From NC2004 sp050874905 (GTDB lineage: Bacteria; Bacillota; Clostridia; Lachnospirales; Lachnospiraceae), in assembly GCA_050874905.1 (NCBI GenBank), contig JBNMLP010000018.1:1-58303 (forward strand): DNA of 58,303 nt, in the 5' to 3' direction. The translations under genes and the position numbers were made by a program. The notes under the pieces are model-generated. The model was not told the DNA's origin, did no database searches, and was given only the letters and a program-made list of their open reading frames with translations. Position 1 is the first letter of the stretch, and the number at the start of each line of letters is the position of its first letter. Positions 43,092 through 50,916 of this stretch are shown here, one piece after another.

Positions 43092-43313
43092 ATGGTCTAC
43101 AAGATCATAAAGATCAATGAACCGGATTTTGGCTGCGAGGGATTGCCGGAGGGGACTGTCCGTATGGATGAAGTATATTTGCAGGACACCAGGGGTGAAA
43201 CAAGCATTGTTCAGATTGCAGATACGTTTCTTTATGAAATGCAGATGGATGAAGGGGACTGTATAACAATGGATGCACGGGGCGTATGGTGTAAGGTAGC
43301 AGAGCAGAACTGA
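43092..43313 (+). CDS. Small protein following the diguanylate cyclase, unknown function
   Basis: About 73 residues (MVYKIIKINEPDFGCEGLPEGTVRMDEVYLQDTRGETSIVQIADTFLYEMQMDEGDCITMDARGVWCKVAEQN), probably a small beta-rich fold. The frame also has an ATG at 43068. AAGGTGA lies close upstream of the ATG at 43092, which is preferred. Lying 48 bases after the cyclase and ahead of a terminator, it is likely co-transcribed with it. No domain was recognised. Confidence 0.7.
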   Translation: MVYKIIKINEPDFGCEGLPEGTVRMDEVYLQDTRGETSIVQIADTFLYEMQMDEGDCITMDARGVWCKVAEQN

Positions 43314-43321
43314 GAAAAAAG

Positions 43322-43354
43322 GAAAGGCTTACAGTGGTAATCCTTTCTTTTTTT
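43322..43354 (+). terminator. Rho-independent terminator
   Basis: A stem of GAAAGG (43322-43327) and TTAC (43329-43332) with GTAA (43337-43340) and CCTTTC (43342-43347), one mismatch, followed by seven T residues. It closes the first cyclase operon. Confidence 0.85.
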
Positions 43355-43402
43355 AGGTATAATAAAACCAATACGATTTCGTTAAGGGGAAGGTGACAAA
43401 AG

Positions 43403-43969
43403 ATGAGCAGACGCCTTGCTGTTTTATTTCCAGGGATCGGTTATACGACAGATCGCCCGCTATTGCATTATGCGAGAAGGATCGTGACGGAAGCCGGATA
43501 TGAAACTGTTTTGCTAAATTATAAGAAGAAAATCTTTGAAAATGGGCATGTGACAAAGGAAAATGTGGAACAGGCATTTTCGCAATGCTGTGAGATACTG
43601 GCGGATTATGGGACAGAACAATGGGAGGAGATCCTGCTGATCGGCAAAAGTGTGGGAACTATTCTGATCGGACAGATCGCACGATGGATGCGAAAAACAC
43701 TTGGGTTGGAGGCGCGGATTCGTTTTATTGCGCTGACGCCGCTTGCTCCTGCATTTCCTTATTTACAGGGGCAGGACGTATTTATGGCATCCGGCACGAA
43801 AGATCCGATGCTTAAAAAAGAGGAAGCACAGAAGCTTGCTGCAGCCTATCAGCTTGCCATTACATACTATGAGGGAGCAAATCATTCGTTGGAGGTAAAG
43901 GGGGATCCGGAGCAAAGCGTTCAGATATTGGCCGATGTGGTACACCGGATGATAGCATTTTGTAAATAA
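43403..43969 (+). CDS. Small alpha/beta-hydrolase fold protein
   Basis: A 188-residue protein with an alpha/beta-hydrolase pattern: LAVLFPGIGYTTDRPLLHYARRI (strand and oxyanion loop), ILLIGKSVGTILIGQIARW (nucleophile elbow G-K-S-V-G), VFMASGTKDPMLKKEE (the Asp strand) and YEGANHSLEVKGDP (the catalytic His). A Ser-Asp-His triad is therefore complete. It is shorter than typical hydrolases, lacking most of the cap. An esterase or dienelactone-hydrolase-like activity is possible; the substrate is unknown. It is flanked by the two cyclase operons. A TATAAT (43358-43363) lies 40 bases upstream. Confidence 0.75.
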   Translation: MSRRLAVLFPGIGYTTDRPLLHYARRIVTEAGYETVLLNYKKKIFENGHVTKENVEQAFSQCCEILADYGTEQWEEILLIGKSVGTILIGQIARWMRKTLGLEARIRFIALTPLAPAFPYLQGQDVFMASGTKDPMLKKEEAQKLAAAYQLAITYYEGANHSLEVKGDPEQSVQILADVVHRMIAFCK

Positions 43970-44085
43970 GACAATAGTATAATAAGATAAAAATGCTTGT
44001 AAAAGTAGTTTTTCCGAATGGTGGGAAGCTACTGAAAAATAAACCTAGTAATATAGTGGGTTATATGCTAAAATAGAGGAGATAA

Positions 44086-44121
44086 AAAAGCAGGACGGGA
44101 TGACGATCTTGTCCTGCTTTT
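44086..44121 (+). terminator. Terminator-like hairpin just before the second cyclase gene
   Basis: A perfect 11-bp stem (44086-44096 with 44111-44121) with a 14-base loop, ending in only four T residues, eight bases before the Shine-Dalgarno site of the cyclase. An extended -10 (TGCTAAAAT, 44066-44074) lies just upstream, so the hairpin would be in the cyclase leader. Attenuation or an ordinary weak terminator for the hydrolase gene are both possible. Confidence 0.5.
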
Positions 44122-44143
44122 ATGCGATAAAGGTGGGATGAGT

Positions 44144-45124
44144 ATGAGTACAATCAACCATGAAGAATTTATTACCGATATGATCCGATATGCGTCGGCA
44201 GCAGAGTCACCGCAGCATATCATCAAGCAGCTGATCGAATACATTGGAAAACGTCTGAATTCAGACCGTGCCTATATTTTTGAGGACAATTTAGATGGTA
44301 CTTTTTCCAATACTTATGAATGGTGCCGAGATGGGGTATCAAAGCAGATTGACAATCTTCAAAATGTTCCTTATGAGGGAATGTTGGACTGCTGGTTCAT
44401 TGAATATGAGAAATCCCATATTATCATGATCGAAGATATGCAGGCGTACCGTAATGTAAGTGAACCGCTTTATAAAATTCTTTCTGCGCAGAGGATCAAA
44501 ACGCTGGTGACCGGTCCGATTGAAATTAACGGTAAATATGTCGGTTTTTATGGCGTGGATAATCCACCGCTGGAAACAATGCATAACATTGCACATCTGA
44601 TCGAAATGACAGAATTTGTGATTTCCATGATGATCCGTTTGCGTAACAATACTGATGCATTGGAAAAAAGTGCCACCCTTGATCCATTGACACATTGCAA
44701 AAATCGAAAGGCACTTCACTGGGCATATGATGGAGATTACCAGAAGGATTGTTCCATTACGATCATGATGTGTGATCTGAATGGGTTAAAACATGTGAAT
44801 GATACAAAGGGGCATGCTGCAGGAGACAAGTATATATGTGATGCTGCTGAGGCACTGATGGCATGTTTTGGAAAAGATGAAGTATACCGGGTTGGTGGAG
44901 ACGAATTTGTTGTTGTGTTGTTCCAGGAAGATGCCAAGGATTGGGAGCAGCGTATGGAGCGTTTCCGGCTGTATACGGAATTGAAAGAAATCAGTATTTC
45001 CTATGGTGTGAGCAGAAGAAACAATGGCAAAGAGCCGTTTGAGAATCTGTTGCGGGAAGCTGACAAGAAAATGTATGAATGTAAAAATGCATACTATGCA
45101 ACAAAATCGGAGGATATGCGATGA
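44144..45124 (+). CDS. GAF-GGDEF diguanylate cyclase
   Basis: About 326 residues. Residues 1-165 are a GAF-like sensor domain (IKQLIEYIGKRLNSDRAYIFEDNLDGTFSNTYEWCRDGV; VTGPIEINGKYVGFYGVDNP). Residues 170-320 are GGDEF: DPLTHCKNRKALHWA, MMCDLNGLKHVNDTKGHAAGDKYI and YRVGGDEFVVVL (GGDEF at 251-255). The I-site position lacks the Arg. It is a cytoplasmic c-di-GMP synthase with a small-molecule or redox sensor domain. ATGs at 44138 and 44144 are both in frame; the second has proper spacing from AAAGGTGG. Its stop overlaps the next ATG (ATGA). Confidence 0.87.
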   Translation: MSTINHEEFITDMIRYASAAESPQHIIKQLIEYIGKRLNSDRAYIFEDNLDGTFSNTYEWCRDGVSKQIDNLQNVPYEGMLDCWFIEYEKSHIIMIEDMQAYRNVSEPLYKILSAQRIKTLVTGPIEINGKYVGFYGVDNPPLETMHNIAHLIEMTEFVISMMIRLRNNTDALEKSATLDPLTHCKNRKALHWAYDGDYQKDCSITIMMCDLNGLKHVNDTKGHAAGDKYICDAAEALMACFGKDEVYRVGGDEFVVVLFQEDAKDWEQRMERFRLYTELKEISISYGVSRRNNGKEPFENLLREADKKMYECKNAYYATKSEDMR

Positions 45125-45291
45125 ATACTATTTACTATATTGTAGATTCGATTGATGGAGATTATGCGAATCTGAAACGCCTTGACGAGGAGGCGGAGCT
45201 GAAGCTTGTTGCAAGGGCATTGCTGCCGTCACAGATTCAGGAGGGCAGTAAACTCAAATATGAGTTGTTACAGTATGAAATGATAAGCTGA
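45121..45291 (+). CDS. DUF3006-like small protein overlapping the cyclase gene
   Basis: A 56-residue open frame (MNTIYYIVDSIDGDYANLKRLDEEAELKLVARALLPSQIQEGSKLKYELLQYEMIS). It begins in the ATGA that contains the cyclase stop, so the two are translationally coupled. The D-x-I-x-G-D-Y-A-x-L pattern and the length resemble DUF3006 proteins, small beta-rich proteins of unknown function. It is the second case here of a GGDEF gene followed by a small protein gene. Confidence 0.7.
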   Translation: MNTIYYIVDSIDGDYANLKRLDEEAELKLVARALLPSQIQEGSKLKYELLQYEMIS

Positions 45292-45316
45292 GAAAAGATA
45301 AGCGAGCAGCCAGTAT

Positions 45317-45346
45317 TTGACAGAAAATAGAACACAGGTATATTAT
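45317..45346 (+). promoter_or_regulatory. SigA promoter of the Hpt-FapA-HD-GYP operon
   Basis: TTGACA at 45317-45322, an 18-base spacer and TATTAT at 45341-45346, 21 bases before the hpt start. The following genes are spaced 15 to 29 bases apart, so this is probably their main promoter. Confidence 0.72.
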
Positions 45347-45366
45347 AAAAAGAAAGAGGTGATTTT

Positions 45367-45723
45367 ATGACAGTAAAAGAATGTTATGATCAGATGGGAG
45401 CAGACTATAAAGGTGTATATGAACGCCTTGGTAATAACGAACAGCTAGTGGAGCATTTTTTTCGCAGATTTGCGCAGGATCCAAGCTTTGCAGCATTGAA
45501 GGAAGCACATGAAAAACAGGATCAGGAAGCGGAGTTCCGCGCAGTACATACATTAAAAGGGGTTTGTATTAACTTAGGACTGATGAATCTCTACAGCGTG
45601 AGCAGTGACCTTACCGAGGCACTGAGAAATGGCAAGCCGGAGCCGGAAGTGGAAGAGCAGCTATATCAAAAGGTGGAACAGGAATATCAAAAGGTTATAG
45701 AGGCAATTGAGGAGTCGAAGTAA
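45367..45723 (+). CDS. Hpt domain phosphotransfer protein
   Basis: A 118-residue, stand-alone four-helix Hpt protein. H61 in FRAVHTLKGVCINLGL is the phospho-accepting His in the H-x-L-K-G consensus. The start is ATG after AAAGAGGTGA. It would shuttle phosphate between a hybrid kinase (not in this window) and a response regulator; the REC-HD-GYP gene two places downstream is the obvious candidate. It is the first gene of a compact operon. Confidence 0.88.
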   Translation: MTVKECYDQMGADYKGVYERLGNNEQLVEHFFRRFAQDPSFAALKEAHEKQDQEAEFRAVHTLKGVCINLGLMNLYSVSSDLTEALRNGKPEPEVEEQLYQKVEQEYQKVIEAIEESK

Positions 45724-45752
45724 AGCCAGGCGAATGACAAAGAGGGATAATT

Positions 45753-47921
45753 ATGGAGCAAAGGATAGAAAACGATACATTCACCGAAGATCAGAAATGG
45801 GAGATCGACCAAGGGGAAAAGCTGGGTCTTGATGTAAGCCTGTATGCCAAACCGGAATTTTTAGCGATTCAGATGCGCGAGATCCGTATTGGAATGTTGG
45901 ACCATCTTCCAGTAACGTGGTATGCCAGACCGGAATACGATTGGTTTCAAATGGAAGAAATTAGAAAAGGGCTGCAGGCTGGAATTTTTGTGAAGGCTTA
46001 TGCGGATCCGAAGATATCCTTTGAGGTGATGCGACAGCTTCGCAAGGGGTTAGAAGATGGAATTGATATGTCGGATCTAAAAGATAAGCCGGCTGGTACG
46101 ATCCGTGAAGTGCGCAAAGCAAGACGTGACGGAATTGATATTCTTCCCTATGTAAAAGAAGGATATGATGCGGAGCAGTTAAAAGAGATCCGTCATGCCA
46201 AAATGGATCGTCTGGATATTGATCCTTATCTGTCTTTGGAGTATCGTGGTATTTCTTTAAAGGAGATACGGATCGGTTTAGAACAACGTATTGATGTTGC
46301 CTGCTATGCAAATTTAGAATACAGTTGGCAGCAGATGAAAGAGATACGGATCGGTTTGGAAGAAGGCCTTGACGTTGGGATATATTGTAATTCCTTGTAC
46401 AGTTGGCAGCAGATGCGGGAGATTCGGCTGGGACTGGAAGAGGGGCTTGATGTCAGTTATTACAGCAGCATGATGTATACGGCAAAAGCGATGCACGAAC
46501 GCCGGCTCCAACTGTTGGAACCGGGACAGGTGGATGTAGAAGAGGAAACGGAACAACTGGCTTATGCACAGTTTAAACTTGAGGTAGAAGAAGGGGCAAT
46601 GCAGGCACGTATTTATCTGCGTGAAAAAGAAACACCGATTTCAGAGAACGTTCTCCTCGATGCCTTAAAGGAAAATGAAATAGTGCGTGGTATTGACTAT
46701 GCAGTGGTAAAAGAAATCTGTGAGGGAACCTCCAAAGAAGATGTACGCATTATCGCAAGGGGAAGCAGGCCACAGCCTGGAAAAGATGGCTGGTATGAAT
46801 TTTTCTTTGACCGTGATTTCAAATCTACTCCGCTTTGCTTAGAAGATGGTTCTGTGGATTACCAGAATGCCAAATGGTTTGAAATGGTAAAGAAAGATCA
46901 GATTTTGGTGGAATACCATCCGGCAGAGGAAGGTGCGAGGGGGTATACGATCCATGGAGATATGCTCCCTTCCAAAAAGGGATTAGAAAAAAAGGTGTTA
47001 AGCGGAACCGGATTTGAAGTATCGAAAAAACAGAGTATTTATACCGCATCTTATGATGAAAAGGTAGAATATAAAGACGGCGTGCTGACTGTAACAGCAG
47101 TTCTTTTATTGGATGATGTGACTAATGCCACAGGAAATGTTACTTTCGATGGCTCTATCTATGTGCGAGGCATGGTTGGGGATGGTGTAAAGCTGACGGC
47201 AACTGGTGACATTTTGGTGGATGGTTTTATTGGTGGAGCAGAATTAAAAGCTGGTGGCGATATTATTTTAAGACAGGGCAACAATGCTGCAGGACGTGGC
47301 TATCTGCAGGCAACACACAATGTACGTGGACGTTTTTTTGAAGCGGTATCGATCAAAGCCGGAGATGATATTTACGCAAATTATTGTATGAACAGTTCTC
47401 TGGAGGCTGGAGGAAGAATCAAGATATCCGGTCAAAATGGTGTGTTAGTTGGTGGGGAAGCTGTTGCTTCTGATACGATCGAAGCACGCAGTATTGGTAA
47501 CGATGCCGGTGTACCGACCAGCCTGAAACTTGGAAGAAATGAAGATTTATCTGCGAAAGAAATGGTGATCGCAGACAAATGTATAAAGGCAAAGGATGAA
47601 TTGAAACTGTTGAAAAATGCAATGGCTGATTTCCGTTCGAAATACCCGCCGGAACAGCGTAATAATAACGCAGTGTATCTAAAACTGGAAGAAGCGGTGG
47701 ATGCAAAGGAAACACAATTGGAACGGATGCGAAAACAGCAGCGTGATTTGGAAAAACGGCAGAAAAAGACAGATATGGCGAAGGTTATTATAAGTGGAAT
47801 GCTTTATGAGGGAGTGAAAGTATCCATCAATGGAGCATCGATCAAGGTGGGCAACCGTGCACGTGCGGTAACGCTTCAAAAACAGGGTGACCGTGTTAGA
47901 GTATATAAAACAGCAAGATGA
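45753..47921 (+). CDS. FapA (DUF342) domain protein with N-terminal 26-residue repeat array
   Basis: 722 residues. Residues about 14-250 hold nine to ten tandem ~26-residue repeats with the consensus KEIRxGLExGLDVxxYxxxxYSWQQM; copies 7-9 are closest to each other. Residues about 260-680 are a FapA/DUF342 region with a right-handed beta-helix of polymer-forming repeats (NVTFDGSIYVRGMVGDGVKLTATGDILVDGFIGGAELKAGGDIILRQGN). A C-terminal coiled coil (about 630-680) and a last beta segment follow. FapA domains occur in signalling and flagellar contexts of unknown mechanism. The repeat array probably binds protein. It sits between hpt and the HD-GYP gene. There is no signal peptide. Confidence 0.82.
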   Translation: MEQRIENDTFTEDQKWEIDQGEKLGLDVSLYAKPEFLAIQMREIRIGMLDHLPVTWYARPEYDWFQMEEIRKGLQAGIFVKAYADPKISFEVMRQLRKGLEDGIDMSDLKDKPAGTIREVRKARRDGIDILPYVKEGYDAEQLKEIRHAKMDRLDIDPYLSLEYRGISLKEIRIGLEQRIDVACYANLEYSWQQMKEIRIGLEEGLDVGIYCNSLYSWQQMREIRLGLEEGLDVSYYSSMMYTAKAMHERRLQLLEPGQVDVEEETEQLAYAQFKLEVEEGAMQARIYLREKETPISENVLLDALKENEIVRGIDYAVVKEICEGTSKEDVRIIARGSRPQPGKDGWYEFFFDRDFKSTPLCLEDGSVDYQNAKWFEMVKKDQILVEYHPAEEGARGYTIHGDMLPSKKGLEKKVLSGTGFEVSKKQSIYTASYDEKVEYKDGVLTVTAVLLLDDVTNATGNVTFDGSIYVRGMVGDGVKLTATGDILVDGFIGGAELKAGGDIILRQGNNAAGRGYLQATHNVRGRFFEAVSIKAGDDIYANYCMNSSLEAGGRIKISGQNGVLVGGEAVASDTIEARSIGNDAGVPTSLKLGRNEDLSAKEMVIADKCIKAKDELKLLKNAMADFRSKYPPEQRNNNAVYLKLEEAVDAKETQLERMRKQQRDLEKRQKKTDMAKVIISGMLYEGVKVSINGASIKVGNRARAVTLQKQGDRVRVYKTAR

Positions 47922-47936
47922 AAGAGGTGAGAAACA

Positions 47937-49016
47937 ATGAAAAAAATTCTGATCGTTGATGATGGAGCAATCAACCGGGAAATGCTTCGTGTGATTCTGA
48001 AAGACAAGTATGAACTTTTAGAGGCGGAAGATGGTGAGATGGCACTGAACATATTAGAGGAACAGGGTGACGAGATCAGTGCACTTTTGCTGGATCTGAT
48101 CATGCCGAAAATGGATGGTTTTCAAGTGCTGGAACAATTGAATCAGAACAAAATGATTGTCCGCATTCCGGTTTTCGTCATTACAGAAAGTCACGACCAG
48201 GACGTAGAGAATCGATGTTTTGATCTTGGAATTGCTGATTTTATTACGAAGCCATTCAGCAGCCGCATCGTACGACGAAGAGTGGATAATATGGTAAAAT
48301 ATTTTGCGTATAAAGCCCAGCTTGAAAAAAAAGTGGAAGAGCAGACTGCAGTACTGCGCAAAGCATTTCATACCCTGCAGCTGCAGGCGGAGCATTTGAA
48401 AAAACGCAACCAGGATATTATTGATATGTTAGGTACAGTTGTAGAGTATCGAAATTTAGAAAGTGGAGAACATATCCAGCGTGTGAAAGATTATACGAGA
48501 CTGTTGGCAGAATGTGCCATGAAGGAATTTCCAGAATTTGAACTGACGGATAAGAAGATCGATATTATCGTAGCGGCAAGTGCATTGCATGATGTAGGAA
48601 AGATTTCAATCCCGGATCGTATTTTATTAAAACCGGGACGGTTAAGTGTCGAAGAATTTGAATATATGAAATCCCATACAATAAGAGGATGTGAGATTCT
48701 GGATGTCTTAGAAGGCGATTGGGAAGCGGAGTCCAAACGTGCCAGCTATGAGATCTGCCGTCATCACCACGAGCGGTATGATGGAAAGGGATATCCGGAT
48801 GGCCTGGCAGGAGAGGAGATTCCCTTGTCAGCGCAATTGGTATCGATTGCGGATGTATATGATGCGCTGGTCAATGAGCGTTGTTACAAGGATGCCTATT
48901 CGACGGATGAAGCGTATCATATGATCATTACAGGTGAATGTGGTGTATTTTCTCCAAAGTTAATGGAAGCGTTCCGGAAGGTAAAGCGGCAATTTGAGGC
49001 ATTGGCACATCAGTAA
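47937..49016 (+). CDS. Response regulator with HD-GYP output (probable c-di-GMP phosphodiesterase)
   Basis: 359 residues. The REC domain (1-120) carries KKILIVDDGAINREMLRVILK and LLLDLIMPKMDG with the phospho-acceptor D53. A coiled-coil linker (about 125-165) leads to an HD-GYP domain: H218-D219 in ASALHDVGKISIPDRIL, CRHHHERYDGKGYPDGLAGEEI with the GYP at 285-287, and SIADVYDALVNERCYK. The GYP motif is complete, so c-di-GMP hydrolysis is expected. Phosphorylation by the Hpt protein two genes upstream would control it. It begins 15 bases after the FapA-type gene. Confidence 0.9.
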   Translation: MKKILIVDDGAINREMLRVILKDKYELLEAEDGEMALNILEEQGDEISALLLDLIMPKMDGFQVLEQLNQNKMIVRIPVFVITESHDQDVENRCFDLGIADFITKPFSSRIVRRRVDNMVKYFAYKAQLEKKVEEQTAVLRKAFHTLQLQAEHLKKRNQDIIDMLGTVVEYRNLESGEHIQRVKDYTRLLAECAMKEFPEFELTDKKIDIIVAASALHDVGKISIPDRILLKPGRLSVEEFEYMKSHTIRGCEILDVLEGDWEAESKRASYEICRHHHERYDGKGYPDGLAGEEIPLSAQLVSIADVYDALVNERCYKDAYSTDEAYHMIITGECGVFSPKLMEAFRKVKRQFEALAHQ

Positions 49017-49035
49017 CAAAAAGGAGTGACCAGAT

Positions 49036-49527
49036 GTGACGGAAGAAATAGAAAAACGCCGGATGAAAACGGTAGAAGATTCAAAGGTAGAAGTAACGTA
49101 TGTGGTGCGACCTGCACATTTGAATGGAGCAGGACGGCTGTTTGGGGGACAACTGATGCAGTGGATCGATGCGATTGCTGCACTGGTAGCCAGAAAGCAT
49201 GCGCAGACTGGAGTTGTCACTGCGGCAGTAGATAATCTGAAATTTATCCGGGGAGCATACCAGAATGATCTGGTGGTGCTGATCGGAAAACTGGTATATG
49301 TAGGACATACCTCCATGGAGGTGCGGGTGGATACCTATTTGGAAGATGCGGAAGGGATTAGAAAGCCGATCAATCGTGCCTATCTGATCGAGGTTGCCGT
49401 CGATCAGGACGGAAAGACAGTAACGGTTTCGGGACTTACCCTTTCCTCTGAATCAGAACGTGCGGAATGGGAAGCGGCACTGAAAAGAAGAGAGATAAGA
49501 AAACAGGCAAGACAGGAAGGCTTTTAA
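49036..49527 (+). CDS. Hotdog-fold acyl-CoA thioesterase
   Basis: A 163-residue thioesterase of the YciA/YkhA type. VVRPAHLNGAGRLFGGQLMQWIDAIAALVARKHAQTGVVTAAVDNLKFIRGAY contains the hotdog helix with G-G-x-L-M-x-W-x-D, whose Asp is catalytic in the family. The next strand is VGHTSMEVRVDTYLED. It hydrolyses acyl-CoA to the free acid and CoA. The GTG start lies nine bases after AAGGAG; an ATG two bases upstream is out of frame. It is 19 bases behind the HD-GYP gene and ends at a shared terminator, so it appears to be co-transcribed with the signalling genes. Confidence 0.87.
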   Translation: MTEEIEKRRMKTVEDSKVEVTYVVRPAHLNGAGRLFGGQLMQWIDAIAALVARKHAQTGVVTAAVDNLKFIRGAYQNDLVVLIGKLVYVGHTSMEVRVDTYLEDAEGIRKPINRAYLIEVAVDQDGKTVTVSGLTLSSESERAEWEAALKRREIRKQARQEGF

Positions 49528-49541
49528 CAATCTTCAAAAAT

Positions 49542-49606
49542 AAAAGCTGTTCTTTGAATGATGTATCAGAAGAAACTGATGCAGGGATTCAAAGAACAGC
49601 TTTTTT
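49542..49606. terminator. Long bidirectional terminator between convergent genes
   Basis: A perfect 18-bp stem (49542-49559 with 49587-49604) with a smaller hairpin in its 27-base loop, and T tracts on both strands. It ends the signalling operon from the left and the flavodiiron gene from the right. Confidence 0.93.
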
Positions 49607-49607
49607 A

Positions 49608-50768
49608 TTATCCGAGTAATTCGTCTGCTGCTTGTTTCATTTGTGCAATGTTTTCCTCTTTCAGGCAGGATTTGATCGTAACGACAGTATCACATATGGT
49701 AATGTCTTTTAATGCTTCCAGCTCTTTGGTCATGCATTTTGCAGCAAGTGGAGCCCAGGAACCATTTTCAATCAGGGCAACACGGCGTTTCTGGTAGGCT
49801 TTGTGCTTCAGACGATGTAAGAAGTCTTCCATTGGTGGGAACAGACCACCGTCATAGGTAGCACAGGCAAGCACCAGCTTGCTGTAGCGGAAAGCATCCT
49901 CCACGGCTTCTGCCATATCGTCACGGGAAAGATCGGTAAAGGCAACTTTTTTTGCCCCTTGTTCTTTTAAGATCTCTGCCATTTTCTGTGCAGCTTCCAG
50001 TGTGTTTCCGTGAATGGAGGCAGCGGCAACTAAAACACCGTCATCCTCCGGTTCATAACTGCTCCATGTCTGGTATTTTCCAATATAGTAAGGGAGATCT
50101 TCTGTTAAGACCGGACCATGCAGCGGGCAGATCGTTTGAATGTCTAAGCTTGCTGCTTTCCTTAATAGCGTCTGTACCGGAGCACCGTATTTTCCGACAA
50201 TGTTAAAATAGTAGCGTCTGGCTTCACATGCCCAGTCTTCCTCGTGGCATAAAGCACCAAATTTTCCGAAGCCGTCCGCAGAGAATAATACTTTTTCGCT
50301 GCTTTCGTATTCCACCATAACCTCCGGCCAGTGTACCATCGGAGCCATGACAAAGGTCAGTGTATGGTTGCCGAGCGATAACGTATCGCCTTCCTTTACC
50401 GCAGTGCAGGAAACTTCCGGAAGAGTGAAAAACTGTGGAAGCATAGAAAGTGCTTTGGTACTTAACACAAGCGTGGTATCTGGATAGTGTTTCGTAAAAG
50501 CAAGAATACTTCCCGAATGATCCGGCTCCAAATGGGAAATAATAAGATAATCAGGGGTGCGGCCGTTTAAAACGGCGGCAAGATTTTGAAGCCATTCCGT
50601 CGTTTTTCTGGCATCTACGGTGTCCATTACAGCAATCTTTTCATCCAAGATCACATAAGAATTATAAGAGACACCATTTGGGACAATGTACTGGCTTTCA
50701 AACAAGTCAATGTCGGTATCGTCCACACCGATATAGCGGATGGCATCCGAGATTTCGATATGATTCAT
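49608..50768 (-). CDS. fprA: Flavodiiron protein (A-type flavoprotein, O2/NO reductase)
   Basis: 386 residues. The metallo-beta-lactamase-like domain (1-245) has the full diiron ligand set: IISHLEPDHSG (H-x-E-x-D-H), a further His in APMVHWPEVM, Asp in SADGFGKFG and His in PLHGPVL. The flavodoxin domain (250-386) starts VLVAAASIHGNTLEAAQKMAEIL and binds FMN. It reduces O2 to water (or NO to N2O) to protect an anaerobe. The upstream frame extension to 50807 is rejected; the ATG at 50768 follows AGGAGGAT. Confidence 0.94.
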   Translation of the reverse strand: MNHIEISDAIRYIGVDDTDIDLFESQYIVPNGVSYNSYVILDEKIAVMDTVDARKTTEWLQNLAAVLNGRTPDYLIISHLEPDHSGSILAFTKHYPDTTLVLSTKALSMLPQFFTLPEVSCTAVKEGDTLSLGNHTLTFVMAPMVHWPEVMVEYESSEKVLFSADGFGKFGALCHEEDWACEARRYYFNIVGKYGAPVQTLLRKAASLDIQTICPLHGPVLTEDLPYYIGKYQTWSSYEPEDDGVLVAAASIHGNTLEAAQKMAEILKEQGAKKVAFTDLSRDDMAEAVEDAFRYSKLVLACATYDGGLFPPMEDFLHRLKHKAYQKRRVALIENGSWAPLAAKCMTKELEALKDITICDTVVTIKSCLKEENIAQMKQAADELLG

Positions 50769-50834
50769 AAAATATCCTCCTAACGTGTAAATGATCGATC
50801 GTTCCAAAATGGAAGGATCAGAATTAGTAGTATC

Positions 50835-50843
50835 AGTATACCA
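50835..50843 (-). promoter_or_regulatory. Extended -10 promoter of the flavodiiron gene
   Basis: On the minus strand TGGTATACT (TGn plus TATACT), 67 bases upstream of the start, without an evident -35. Confidence 0.5.
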
Positions 50844-50916
50844 TTTTATGGAAATGTAGAAAAGGGGAGGACGATGGGCAAAACAAAAAAATGAGAATAA
50901 TCCTCAGAAAGAGGAC

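Noticed and set aside
44170..44195. CCGATAT-like words inside the GAF-GGDEF gene resembling sigma-28 -10 boxes
   Set aside because: They are in-frame codons of a conserved gene and lack a TAAA at the right distance; chance matches.
46240..46500. DNA-level tandem repeats in the FapA-type gene considered as a mobile or slippage element
   Set aside because: The periodicity is explained by the 26-residue protein repeat; reading frame is kept and copies differ at synonymous sites.
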